A stretch of 64,000 bases of DNA, from the NCBI GenBank assembly GCA_019095985.1, contig CM032667.1, positions 39,828,849 to 39,892,848 on the forward strand, read 5' to 3'. Both the position numbers and the translations under genes were made by a program. Below the pieces are notes generated by a model. It was not told where the DNA came from, did not search any database, and saw nothing but the letters and a program-made list of their open reading frames with translations. Positions 23,501 to 38,500 of the stretch are shown here, piece after piece. Every line of letters begins with the position of its first letter. Positions within the stretch are counted from its first letter, which is position 1. Source of the DNA: Streblospio benedicti. Lineage: Eukaryota; Annelida; Polychaeta; Spionida; Spionidae.

Positions 23501-26500
23501 TAAGCTATAAATAGAGAAACATAGCAAAATCCTTAAATGTAAATATTGAAGATGACGGTCTGATATAGCAAAACTTAATCCATATTTGGATATTTAAATA
23601 TTTCTACACAAAACTCTAAAAAATATATAAAAGTGGATCCGTGATCTAAATTACATTGATCTATGTTGTAAGTTTCATTAGTAAATTCAAAAATGTTCAA
23701 AACAAGTTACAAGGCTGCAATCAATACAAAGGCAATTATAATTATGGCATTATGTTTAGTTAGATACATGTACAGGAAGTATGTATTAGAAAAAAATAAA
23801 AGCAGGGTTATAGCAAGCTTTTGTCCAGAATTTCTTCCACCTATGCAATTTTCTTGAATCAGAATGCTTTTATTAACAGGATTCTTATCTTATACACTAG
23901 TTTGTAGCACACTGAAACAAAAATGTCTCAACTATTGATTCAGTGGACTAAAAACAAATGTCTCGTAAAACTGTCTAAATCTGAATTCAGAGATAACATA
24001 CATGAACAATTTTTATACATGTAGGTATTACATGTATATCATATTTGGACTGGGAGCAGCTGCAGGTAGATGACATTTCCATGAAACTATTTGATTCATG
24101 TAATAAACCTATATCCTGGATGTAATGATTTTAGAGTCCTCAAAAACGTAATTTTATAATTTTTCCCCATAAGTTCACATCTCTGATATCTGTTATGAAA
24201 ATTATTCCTATAATTTGTGCTGTGCATTTTCCAAGAATACATACTACTGATAATCTAAATGTACAGATCCATGTATGGTTGCCATTCAGATTTCTAATAT
24301 AAAATCACATTTGAAAAAATGTTTAATTCAAGTCAAATGAATTCAAAATAATTCTAAATAACAGTTAATATAATCATATTAATAATGGTGCTGTGCTTTT
24401 TCTCTATTCGTAGAAAACTTGGACATTCTACCACTCATACATTCCATATTGATTTAATATCTATATCGTTGGCACTGTATACAATTGCATTTATCAAAAC
24501 CACAATTTAGATCATTGTGAATGATGAAGAAATTCTAATGTAAAAAACACGCTTTTCTGTGTTCTTATAAAAAAAATCAATTTGTTTTTTATTCAAAATG
24601 TGTAAAGCTTTTTACAAATAATTAAGAAAAGAAGTTCTAGTTTACACTAATCCTTCATCCTTCAATTGACCTAAAACATGGATAAAGAGTATGCTCAGTT
24701 ACTCGACAAATACAACGTACTACTTGTATAATGGTGATTAATACAATAGTTGCTATCACTTATTCTAACATTGAAATATTTCTATTTAATCAAAAATAAA
24801 TAAATTCTAAACAACCCACAAATGCCCACCAAATAATGCTACATATTAAGCACGATCTATTTGCTAGTCCATTTGCCAGACTAGTAGAAACTGGGGAGGA
24901 CTAATGCTGAATTCAATTCACTCGTCCTGCATTGTGTAGCTGCTGAGCCAAAACACCTTTGACAACTTGTCAGGCCAAGTAACTTTTGGGGAGGACTAGT
25001 CCTTTTTCAAAGTTACTAGTCGTGCTCTACAGTAACTATCAAGGCCATAACTGGGAGACTGTACATAAATTTCACAATTCTGATAAGATGCTTCCTATCT
25101 TCTCAATGATAAAAATTACTTTTGTTTTGCAAACTTTATTTAAATGGGTAAATAATGCAATTTACGCAATCTCATTGACGTCATGCTTTATTTGACTGTA
25201 GATGTGGCAAATTATGAAATTTGTTATGCTTGGTTAACCAAACATATGGCAATGTGTTAATAACTTGCATTGTATTATAAATAATGTATTGCATGTATCG
25301 CACCCAGGACCCTACTTGTCAAGTTACTGAGCATAACCTTCAAAAACAAAAATGGAAGACATTTGATTAACAAATACTTTTGTCCCATAGATTTTCAAAA
25401 TTCTATATATACATGTTGTATTTTAAGTCCTAGCGGAAAGAATAAATTTCTTCCACAATTGTTCTACCACCATATAAATACAGAACCTTCTTCCATCTAG
25501 CAAACAGATTAATAAGGGTGGGTGCAAGCAAAATCATTTGCAATTGGGAAAAGGGCTTTAATCTTCTTACACCATCAAAAGGTACATTTGGAGGTGGTTG
25601 CTCAACAACGTCTTGTTTTTTCTTCTTCTTTTTCTTCTTTTCTTTTACCTCTTTGTCGTTCTCTTCCTTGTTATTGTATATTTCATAACCCTAATTGCAT
25701 GTTATAAGTTTAGTCTCAACAAAACATTTTGATTTAAAAAAATTTAATTTGCGCCAACTTTAAAAAGTTACCAGCAATCAAAATAACTATAAACATTATA
25801 TGTCACTATGTAGATTCATCTATCCAGGTTTTAAATACTAAAGAACAAGTTATCACCTATTTTGTCTGGATGATTTATTGTAAACCAACATCAAGCTTTC
25901 ACCCATACTATGGGCTTCTTCGGGATGTGATATCTTGATATATTGGTTTCCAATAAATTATCGGGAGAAAATAGATGTTAACTTGTTCTTTAGTGTAAAC
26001 ATTATATTCACATTTATTTCCACAAACTACTAGAGTTCTTAAACCTCTGATAGTCACTTTTCATTTAAGTTTTAGTAATATTCATGCTACATAAATGATT
26101 TGGCCAATGATGAAAACACTAAGACAAGCTGTCTTGTTAGTTTCAATTGTTAAAGCTGCTTGTAGCGACTAAATCATATCATCTATTCTAGAAAAATTGA
26201 AAATATAGATTAATATAAATTAACTGAACATGAAAGGATATAGGTTTACAAAAGAATAGTATACACAACAAAATAATAATGTAAATGAGAACCTCCAATT
26301 TTTCTATTCTTTTCGCTATATGAGGAAACTATCAAAAATTAAAAATATTTAGTGCTGTACATAATACTAATAATGTTTCTATTCAAAATCATGATATGTA
26401 TCATTCAATGAACCATACTATTAGCATACTATAGAGTATATGTATTCTAACTATTAATATTACTATTTCTATCTATAAAAAAAAAAAAATATATTATCAC

Positions 26501-29500
26501 TAATTCAAAAATGCATCTATAAAAAAGCTTATTTGATTTTTCATGAAATGATTTTCAAATGGATCCATGTGAAATCAAAACTCTATATTACGTACAAATC
26601 AACATTTAAACATAAATTAAACTGAAACCTGGAACTTATAATAATAACTAGAATTTGAATAAAAAGTGAACGCAAGTTATGCTATAATTTAGTGTTAATA
26701 CAAACTTTCACATTGGTCTCTTTACTCTTTGGATTTCTAGTTCTACACATTTTCTTAAATCAGTAAATAATTATGTAAGCACAACAAGTAGATACGAATA
26801 TTTATAGAAAGGAGATGTAGGGGTGTATTATTCTACATCCATCTAACTTCATTAAAATGTTAAGAGTGTTACTCCAACTGTGTGTCCCTGTCTGGTAATG
26901 GAGATGCACTACATTTATGATACATAACCTCTTCCATACAGAAACATGCACCTATAATAGGCCCATTTCACCAACAGGATTGTGGGTCCGTAAAACTGTT
27001 AGGTGATTTCTTAGGGGTTACAGGAGGGAATGGGAGCTGCAGTAGCTTACATATACATGTAATGCAATTTAATGAGGAATAAAGTCCTTGAATAATAGAT
27101 AACAAATTTATAATAAAATTCTACAATATGCTCATGTAAAAGGATGGCTAAGAAAGTATCTCACCACAAGAGCCCATCCTTTATCTTCAACATAGTACTC
27201 CACATTGGTCCAAAGCGATGGTATCCGCTTCAGTACGAACGGGAAAGCCTCTCGGTTAACAGCCATCATTTTTACTCCCTCTAGCACCTCATCAAAGCCC
27301 TTCATGCTGCTTGATGACACTGGTAGCACCTGATAATAAAGGTTGTATGTACTCATTGTAATGCACTATTACTAGTTCATAACACATATAAAATAACCAC
27401 AGTAAAAACTCAAAACCTGTAGGGATAACAGTAAATTACTGGAGATGGCCAATATTCGTCATAACCAACTCCTATCTGTTGACAATTTATGGTTGAAGAG
27501 AAATAACCTTGAGATAACAGAAAATTCAAGATAGGCAATATCAAGTTAACAATATTCTACTACATTAACATAAGGCCAGCTTCACTTGCATTTGTTGCTT
27601 TTATTATGACATTTCATTCTATCATTTGTTTTTTTTCTTCAATGAAATAATGACTAGTATGCTTTCAGCTTCATTATAACTACTTTGTTATTGTGTCGCT
27701 TCAGCAGCTGGAGCGAAAGCCTTGTGTTTCATTCGTTTGTAACTATGTATCGATGTATGTATGTATGTATGTATGTATGTTTGTCTCTGGACAAGCTAGA
27801 GCTTTTACGCTTCGCTCTATTTTGTTCAAACTTTACACAACTATTTGGGATGACGCAACACCTAAGTGATTCGATTTTGGGCACTTTGCCAATTAAGGTG
27901 TGCTTTCCATAGTGCCATTTCACGGGTCCATTTTCAACATTTTCTGCAATAGATTTGTTGATGCTTGTGAGAAAGCATTCAAACTTAATACAATGCTTAC
28001 ATGCCTACTGAACATTAACTGTATTCAATTTTGGCACTTTGCCAATTAGAGTTTACCTTTCAGAGGGCCATTTTAATTATTTTTCTACTTTTTCCACAAT
28101 AGTTTCAATACTGTTCGAAACATGACCATCGAATTGGCATAATGGTTATATTGGAATAAGTGCTCAGAGAGCACAGCGTTACCATATTAATGTCGACTCA
28201 TGGGCAATAGATATTTACCTTAGCCATGTTTAGAAAGCGCCTGCAATCCAATGCCAACAACATACCGGTAGATGTAGGATGAGTCACGCATCAAGTAAGA
28301 CTTTTTTCCTGCTTTGATTGCAAAGCAAACATCTTAATTGCCCATGCGTCAATGTTGCTTTAGCGACGCTGTGCTCTCTGAGCACTTTTGATCTAGTTTT
28401 CTTTTTCTTCTGATCAGACAAAACTAATATGTATTCTGGCAGCAAATATGTTTATCTATTTCCTATTACGGTACCTTAGGATGTATGGTTGTCTTCAGTT
28501 TCAGCAGTTCTATGTATCTCTTTAGCTGATCTGTCAAAGCTGTTGGTATCTGTGCTCGACCAGTGATCTTTTTTATCTCCTTTTCAATCCCTTCCCTGTG
28601 TTCTTGTAAGTGCCTCATGATTCTATCGTGTACCTGAACATGAAACACAATGTTATGTACAGTAGTACAGTTGAATGAGTTGAATAATCAAGTGACAACT
28701 AATTTTCTTTCTTTACCATTCAAATAAGAACATATGTAAAAGTTTGAAAATATCAAGTGAATGTTATCATTTATCCAATGAAAGACACCATTCACCTGAT
28801 CACAGACTTCTGCAGTACGTTTTGGACGAAGACGGTCTGCACCAGTTCCAATCACCATAGCAACTAATTTGTTGTTCTTAGCAATGATCCAATCAATCCA
28901 GCATCCAATAAGCTCTTGGAATTTCTCATCTTCGTATTTTGATAGGTCGAACACAAGCCAGACGAGGGCATTCTCGTCAAGGAAATGGTAGTTTGACATC
29001 ATATATTGTGGGTGACCACTAAAAAGTAACAAAAGGAATACGTTTATATACCTACAATCCTACATGTATAGTACCTGTACCTACATTGTCGGAACTAAAG
29101 TAAATATTATTAATTTTCATAATACCATGAAACATTATGAGCCAGTTATACATGTATAACTCATGAAAAATTGCTAATGCAGTTCAAATTTTGCAACATG
29201 GAATATAGAAATAAAAAATTCATCTTAATTTGAAATTGAGTTACGCTACTAAACAGTAAAATAATGTAAACTATTTTTTAAAATTTAGCTCTGATTAAAA
29301 AATGTGTTCAGCTTTAATATCCATCACTAAGAAAGTACCATTCCAATCGGCTATCAATATTTGAAATCAGGCTACATGTATTCACCAGCCCTGAACATTC
29401 AGGAGTCGATTGATAGATTAATTTCCACTACAAATAGAGCCATGTTTTGTGCATCACAAAAATATTGCCTTAAATTATTTCTAAAATCAAAGAATGCATA

Positions 29501-32500
29501 CTAATGTCATCCTAGGTTCCAATATTCATGATTATGAATGTACCTTCCATTTTGGTTAGACTTCCATTGTTATCTCCACAACTTCATTCCGCCCAATGAA
29601 GTTGTTAAGATAACTAGCCTTGACAAAAATAGAAGGTACAGGTTCCAATTAGTATCTAATAATATTCTTTGCATATTTCGAAAATAATTACAAATGATAG
29701 TATATTTTCTAAAGGTCACTTTTGCATTTTTTTTTTTTTAATTACCAAAGGCAATGATTTTGTCTGTAGTCATACATGTAACTATTGACAATACTGTTCA
29801 GTAATACATTGAATTATCTAAAACTGCTGTTTTAATGTTGAGATATAAATTCTGAAGAGCATAATTTAGAGAGTGAGAAGATGACAGCTGCTTATCATTA
29901 TGCATGGCTATATAAGGCAGAACCCTTAGTAAAACTTGTGCTCTCATTCTAATTATTAAGAAAATAAAAATGAAGACTATATTTCTTTTGTGTGTTTGGA
30001 TAACTGTCATCTGCGCTGAGGACATGGTAAGATTTTAAATAGATAAGGATTAAAGAGAAGTAGAAAAGAATATTTTGGAAATTAAGATGTTTGAAAAATA
30101 AAAATTATTGCAAAAAAATAACATATTACTAATTTTGCAATAAATCCAAATCCGTCCGTAGATACATGTCCCATCCATAGACACCCGTATTAATTTGCTG
30201 ATGGATGTATGTGAATATATTTGATTATTTGTGAATATTTTGGTATATATATATTCATCCAGGTAATAAAATTCAAATATAATAATTATTGAGATTTTAA
30301 CTAAAAGTGCTTCAATCTAAGAAATATTTATGTGTTTCTAATTTAACTTCACATATCAAAAAATACGATTTATGAAGATTATCCGATTTCTTTTATAATC
30401 ATTACCACTAGAGATATGGTGAGACAAGATATGATGATGACAATGACCACACAAGGTCTGTCCCAATATTTTCATACATGATTCATGTCTATCATTGGCG
30501 AATTCTTTCATTAGGTGGCAGCATATGGCAAATACAAAAAATGTAGGAAATCAGTAACTGTGTGATGTGGTAAGGGGTTTGGTGGTGGTGGTGGGGGGGG
30601 GGGGGGTGCATACTGTGCTCTTGGGAAACTTGCATAACTGATATGCTCTTCACAGTCCTTTTTGATAGTAGACTTAAAATATATCTTTTCATGAGATTTG
30701 ACTCTTGGCATACTACTTTAAGCGAGGGGCACATTCTACCACAAGGTGGGTCTACAGCAGGGAGGTAGCATAAGTATACGGACTGTACGCACGTGCGTAC
30801 CTTTTTGAAAAACCACCATAATTTTTTTGGACCTACCTTTTTCTGGCAATAGGTTTTTTTTTTTAAATTGGAAAAAAAGTCACTCCAATCCTCCAATGCA
30901 TCTAAATGGTGTGTTACTTCAAACAATGGAAGCTAATTACCCCATTGTGTTATGATTGCGTAACCAAGGTGCAAGCTAATACTTGATTACTTGGTTAAGG
31001 CTGGCCTTATAATTATCAGTCCTGTCAATAAGTTACTTTGAAGTTGCTTTGAAGATGGTTAACCAATGTTTTGGCAACAATTAGTGTAAGTAACATACAA
31101 GTAATTCAGTGTTGAGGTAAGGCGAGTTATTGTTTTAAGATGTTTGTGTGAGAACTTAAGAGTACCTTTATATAGTAGGTATGGTAGAAAGTTCCTTGCT
31201 AAAATATGATCCAGAAATTGTCTTAAGAAAGTTTGATGCAAGTGGTCACAGGCGAATAAATTTACTTTTTAAATGATGTTGTAATTAATCAGTTAGGGAA
31301 ATTAATGATGTTGTGGCTACCGTCTTTTCCACAGATTCATACATCAAAACTTTAAAATATTCAAAATTTAGACTTATTTATGAAGAATGTTTTAGGTCAT
31401 TATTTCTCTTAACCTGTAACAAGACTCCAATGTTAATGAAATTGCATAAATAAGTCACTTGCCTAAGAAATATGTAACATAAAATACTATTTCTACAGTC
31501 ACCATAACCAAATATATTTAGTAACGATTTGTAATAAATGGAATAATTTATAACTTTATATAACATACATATATCCTGAACTGTTAAATAACTTTTGCTA
31601 CATATTTGTATATATTTTTTTCTCCTGAAAAGGTGTTGTTAGAACACGAAAATATTAGAGAATAAACTTCAAATTAGTCTAATCTTTGAATATTTAAAAT
31701 TTTTGAAGTATGAATTGGTGGAAAAGACACAACATGAGAAGAACCACCTACAACAAAATAATTAATCTTAGGAAATTAATGATACTGATGTCATATAAAA
31801 GCAACTCATATCGCGACACGTCGCGAATGGTGCGCTGCCCGCACTTTGTTCCTCACGGCGCAATTGGTGCGTACCTTTTTTAAAAAGTCTGGCTACCCCC
31901 TGGTCTACAGCCAGTCTATGACCAAAAACCCACAAAAATCGTAACGATCCGTGAGTGTACAGTGCGGGAAACGTACGTTTTTTCAAGGCCGTACGGTGGC
32001 GCAGAAGAAGTTTGGCTTGCCAAACTTCTTCTACGACCACCCTGCGTCATGGCCTAACCATACGGAGGCAGTGCGGAGACCTTACGTTAAACGCAGAGGA
32101 TTTAACCGCACGTTGTCGGCACAGACACAGTACTGAGGCCGTGCGTTGCCTGTACCATGAACGTTCGGACCCCGTACTTTTGTAATCACACGGTGCATAG
32201 AGCGTAAGTTGTACGCGAGTACATCGCACGTTCGATGCAAGTTAATCTCACGGCCACCTCCCTGCGCCGACGCACTCATAACGCACGGGGCCCGTGCGTA
32301 TGTGCCCACAACTGTACTTTTGTCAATGCTTGCGGAAAACGCCATAGACGCCACAGACCTCAACACGCCTTGCGGCGACCACCGCCGTAAGGTGGAATGT
32401 GCCCCTCGCTTTAGAACCTTCCCCTTCTAGTACATGAATTGAGTTATTTGTGCTATCTGTGGCTCTGGTGTGGACACCTCTTTGGTCATGCGTAAGCATC

Positions 32501-35500
32501 TGTTCAGTGATCCATGACTCACGTGCCAAATTTTCTAGATCGATTAAGAATCTTTTAATGCTGTTTTCTTAGATTGGGCATTGGTAACACTTTTTTCTTG
32601 ATTGTACTATGACTGCCTGCTTTGCTTCTTGAATTGCGTATTTAGGATAATTACAAGTCGTCACTGCATCTATGAACTTTGATTGAGCGTTATTTTCAGT
32701 CGCTTTATCATTCTCTTCTGTAACAACTGTTTCAACTCTGTCTAATAGTGTTCTTACTATGCCATAACTTGCAAATGGTGGGATTCAAAATTCAAGCATG
32801 GATTTGTGTGTGCCACCTAGTGACAGAAGTCGCTGATGACTGACATGGATAACATCCAAAAATATTAAGACTACAAGTTGGTAATGAAAATGAATGGAAA
32901 ACAAAATTAGTCGTCAATCTTCAAAATAGAAATCCAATGCGTTTATTTTTTTTAAACTATTGCATTGGAGATTTTGTGTAATAAGTGTACAAGATAATGG
33001 CTATACAACATACATTGTACAAGTATCTAGCCTATTTTACAGGTAACAGTGAAACATATCCTCAACAAAGTAGGAGAACTGCAGGTAAATATCTAACTTC
33101 ATACATTAAAATTGGTATTTCATTTATGTGGTAATATTAACAATACCTCACTTATAATATAAGATAATCTACATGTATTTCTCATAAATTGAGTTCTTTT
33201 AAAATGTTCCTATTTCACATAACTTTTTGCCACCTCTATCAGACGGCATGCAACCAATAACAATAACTTAATCAATTCCTCCCTTTGTTAGAAAAAGGTC
33301 ACAACACTGGAGCAACAAAATATAGAGCAAGCAGCTATACTCAACCAACTTAGGTCAGCACAGCAGGTACAATGTAAGTGGAGGTACACATGTATCTCTT
33401 TCTATTTCATTCATAACCATTTCATGATACAAATAGGGCTGAACTTAAGGATAGCAGGCCTATACATTAACACTGGTCTGACGGATATTGCCAAGTTCAT
33501 GTGTCTGCTGGGCAAGTAAACTTATAACCAAACTTGCCCGATATAACTAGTGAGGTTCAAAATGAATGACATGCAATGTGAATTCAGTATACACAGGTTA
33601 TACAAATCATTCAAATGGCTACTTGCCATCCAGGTAGTAGATTTACCTGCCAACTTGCCTGGCACAGCATGTTACCCATGAGGCTAAGCATAGACTCCTG
33701 GATAGCCCGGTGGCCCTAGGTCACTTAGCAGTAGCTTAGTTCAGGTTCGGTTTATGCCACTGCTCTCTTTGTGTCAGCAGCCTGAATTCTTTTCTGTTTT
33801 TCAATCTTGATGTGGAAGACATTTTTTGTTATAAATCTGAGGCTACAATAATGAGCGTGTTGAGAATCCAGCCAACAAACAGTCAAATCCTATTGTTCAG
33901 CCCTGGATCTCTATGGAGAAACCTACTCTAGATTTTGAATAAAAAGTACAAGATAATGATTTGTCAAATCATCCATCTCCGCAGTAGTCTGTCATAATTT
34001 TTGATGTTGTGTTTCCAGCTTTTGCATTCACAGCGTATCTGAACTATGACACCCAAGTGAGTGAGGGTGAATGGATTCCATATGATGCAACAGTAACAAA
34101 CATTGGTGGTGGATATGATATGATTTTTCGAGGCTTCAGAGCAACAGTACCAGGTGGGTAATAATGATATTGGATTCATGTTAATTGTTATGTTCTGTTA
34201 TAAAATGGACTAACCAACATCTACCTTGGTTAACAAAATTTCATCTGAAGTATGAATATAGTTTGCCTTATTTTGATGACTAGTAACTCAATCTTAAATA
34301 GAGAAAAGTTTAAGATGAATCTTTTATTTCAATGCTGCAATTACTTCATATCACTAGAAAAAACTTTGGAGGCGTACTGGTGAGTGTTGGTGATTTAGCA
34401 AATACAGGATGCAAGCAAGCCAAGGTTTATGATATATTTTGCAGGGTCATACTTTTTTACTGCAACAATGCTGCCTGCAAACAGTCTTCTGAACAATACA
34501 TGTAGACTGAGAATTGCCAAGAATGGAGCCATGCTGGTAGGAGCTCATGGTCAACAAGGAAGCTACTTAGATCAGGTGATGTAACATATTTTGTATCAAA
34601 TTTTTAAATAAGGTGTAAGTTCTGCAGTGATGGTTCCAAACCATTGTTTATCTAGCTAGGATAGTAGCAGAGAGTTTTGCTCCTTATTGTGAAACAATGA
34701 TGTTGAAAAATCTTTATACCTCTTCAATCTTACACATGGAAGTAGCTTGGGATTTTGTGCAAATTTAGTTTCTATCATCTTGTGAGCCTACAGGGTGTAG
34801 AAACTAAACATAATATAAATGTATTTTGCAGGGTGGCAACTCTGTAATTTACAATTTGGAAGCAGGAGATGTTGTGTCTGTTGTCTCCATCAACCGTTGT
34901 GAATTGTATGGAGGAGGCAATGTCTACGTCACTTTCAGCGGCTTCATGATCAGTGAGAATCCCCAGTGAAGAAACTCATTGTATTGAAAGAGTACAATAA
35001 AATGAATTATGCATTGAAATATCAGTTTTATGTTTTCTTTCTAAAATTAAGATGCAAATGAAGTTAAGACTAAGTACCTAAAAGAGCAGAGATGGTCACA
35101 TTGATTAATTAATCGAGATGCGAGTCTTGAGTCCAGGACTAGTTATTTTTCAGTAGGATGCAAAGAATTAAAAATTGTGCATCACACAAGACTCATAAAA
35201 CATTGATAGTTTGTGATGGTTATGTATGGTAGGATTCATTGTATTGGCCCTCAGACCCATTATTTCAAAACATGCGAGTCCTTAGCGACTCAATATGGCC
35301 AATTTCAAGATTAATCACTGTGAGATGGTAAAAAGTTTGAAATGCTTCATAGATAGATCAACTGATACACAACTTGGTTGCTAATTGTTTATTATTTAAT
35401 AAAAGGAAGCATGCCTTTCACTTGATTGGTAGTGCTTATGCTCTCGTAAATTGTCACTTTTTTCAATACATGAAAGATAGAGCTTAAAATCTAAAGCTAA

Positions 35501-38500
35501 AGACACTGCCGCTGATAAGAATGCCAAAGATTTCTCTTTCCCCACCTTTATCTCATGCAAAAAATTCAAACGCTATAGCTATTTTAAAAGACACACAGTT
35601 TGAAAACACAGTATTATGTGGACCATCAATTAGATACATTGTGAGAAGCTGACAGCTGCTTATCACTGAGGTTGACTCACAGGAGCATAACTTTATGTTC
35701 TATAATTCATCACTGCAATTATTTTGATATATCAATGATGAAGTATTTTCTATTGTGTGTTTGGATAACTGTGATTCCCACACAGAGGGCTGAAGAGAAG
35801 GTAAATGTACGGATTGTCACTGACAAGGACTTTGAAATTGTGAAAAAATTGTATTAACAATGACAAGAATAATGGCAAATGAGTACAAAAAAGCAAAAAG
35901 AGAACAGAAAACAGATAATGCAACCTTGCATAATACAATTTAAAATGAAAATTAATCAAAACTATACACACATATATGTATTTCTAAATTTTGTTGTAGG
36001 TGACGCTAAAAAGTGTACTCAATGAAGTGGAAAAGCTAGAGGTAAGAATCTTACTGCAAGCGTATTCAGAATTGTTCTTCATTATTGAAATCTTGGAAGA
36101 CAATGCAAGTATAATGACAAGTGAACCTGATGAGGTCCACACAAAATTAACTTGCATATGATATTCTAGAGTCTTTTAATAAGCTAATAGTTTATTTAGA
36201 AATAAATGAACATTAGAAAGTCCTAATATATCCGAATATTAAAAAGAATGCTGAATTGAAACTACTTTTCTATTTCAATCAATTTCTTCTCAGCTTATTT
36301 GCACTTTATACAATAACATTTTCAATACTTTTTACGAAAAATTGCTTTCCCATCACTAGAAAAAGATTGTATCATTGGAGCAAGAGAACATAGAACAGGC
36401 AGCACAGATTGTTCAACTGAAATCAGCACAAAAAGTACAGTGTACGTGCTTCCTACTTAATTCATCAGTAAACAGTTGGAAAAGCTATGGGATTCATTTT
36501 AAATTAAAATTATTTCATGAATAACTATGATTTAATGGATGACTACACTTAATCTTAAATTTCCCAGGCTTCTTAGTAACCTCAATACCTGATGTTATCC
36601 TTGCAGCCTTTGCATTCACGGCTTATCTGAACTTTGAAACAGAAGTTAGTGCAGGAGAATGGATTCCTTACGATGCATGGGAGACGAACATTGGTGGTGG
36701 ATTTGATGTAGCTCTTCGAGGATTCAGAGTAACAGTACCAGGTTGGTGAGGGGTGGCAATTAAATTGGATTCATGATCCTCATAATTGGCTTTCACTGCT
36801 CTAATGTTAATTACTCATCCTGACTTTTTCACTGTTATTGTACATTTGAGGCTATGGAATTTTACTGCAGGGTCGTACTTCTTCACTGCAACCATATTGC
36901 CTTCAAATCGTGTTCTCAACGAATCATGTCGACTGAGGATTGCCAAGAATGGATTAATGCTAGTTGGCGCCCATGGTCAGCAGGGTACCTACTTAGACAT
37001 GGTAATGTCCTTTACAGTTGAACCTGCTTATCTCAAACTTTTGATATGTACAAGCTTCAATGGCAGTTTACCATCTTAATACTATTTATCAACAATATCC
37101 ATGACCTTCACAGAAAAAGAGAAACTTATATAATCAAAAATCAATTTGTTTCATTGTGCAGGGAGGTAACTCTGTAACCTATGACTTGGCAGCGGGAGAT
37201 GTTGTGTCCGTGATATCTGTTAATGATTGTGAATTGTATGGAGGAGGCAATGTCTATGTCACTTTTAGTGGCTTCATGATCAGTGAGAATCCTCAGTGAA
37301 GAACATTATTGTATCGTCAGTATGCAATAAAATGAATTGTGAATTATAATTGTTTCTATTATATTCATTTTTTTACATGATGAAGTAAATGATGAAACTA
37401 AATCCCTTGTAACTCAATAGTCTAGTACCTAAAGTCCCAGATAGCAAGATTGAGCAGCCTGGTCTCTGGCTTTTTCTCCTTCTTCTCCTCCTTTATGTCC
37501 GACATGATGTCAGATCTAGACGGACTGACATCTTGGCCCTAAAACAACACAAACTCAAATTCAGAAGTTCAGGGTGAGGATCCACCTGTATAGATTACCA
37601 TATCTTAGCACAAAACTCATTCACTTTTGAACAATATTGCAGTAGTTCTTAAAATACAGTAACTAGAAACATGGGGTGGGGTGTGGAATTGTCATGAAAA
37701 TAACATGACATAATCACAGCAATTACCTTTTTTGCTAGTTGCCGAGTTGATGACTTTGACCTTGATGGAGCATCATTGCTTATATTGCTTGCTTGGCTTT
37801 TCACACTCATTCGACTAGAACTGGAAACAAGACCAATTCAGTATAACAGTAAAAACATGGTATTTAGATAACTTGTTATTTCCAATGATCGCTAATCTCA
37901 AGAATTATTTTTTCATTCCGCTAAATCATGCTCCATATACCGGGTATGCATCCAAAGCATCCATATAAAAACTTACTTTGTTTTATTGTAAATTAGACAT
38001 GCTTGTGGTTACATTTAAAAAAGATGTACCAATATCAAGACCTAAAATATTGCATTGTACATGATATAAGATATCACTATGTTGATAGGAAATACATGTT
38101 GTAACAATCATATTTTCAACATTTAAGGGAACAGGAAAGGTTATTTGAGGATTTTACTGAAATTCGATTTTTCTCAAAATGATCTTGAAGTGGTAGAAAA
38201 TGGCTGAAAGAAAAACAGTAATTACTGGCATGTCAAAGATTCATTTCCAAAGAAACATAAATAACGAATAATCAACAAAATATTTAAATACTATAAAATT
38301 CAAATAGCAACTTGAACATCTTAAAAGATCTTAACATGACCAAGAAATATGATTATCCAAATTCTAAAAAATACTTATTTGTGTGGTATTACATATGGGA
38401 ATTTTCTTTAAAATTTATAATTTTTGTCTGTCAAATGTAGAAAATTACTTTGTTGTCATAGTCTTCTATTCTAATTACTATATCATACATGTATCGCTGA

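Noticed and set aside
31951-32529. Several overlapping frames in GC-rich DNA
   Set aside because: They lie within or beside the Harbinger-like MITE and have no start, splice or domain support on either strand.
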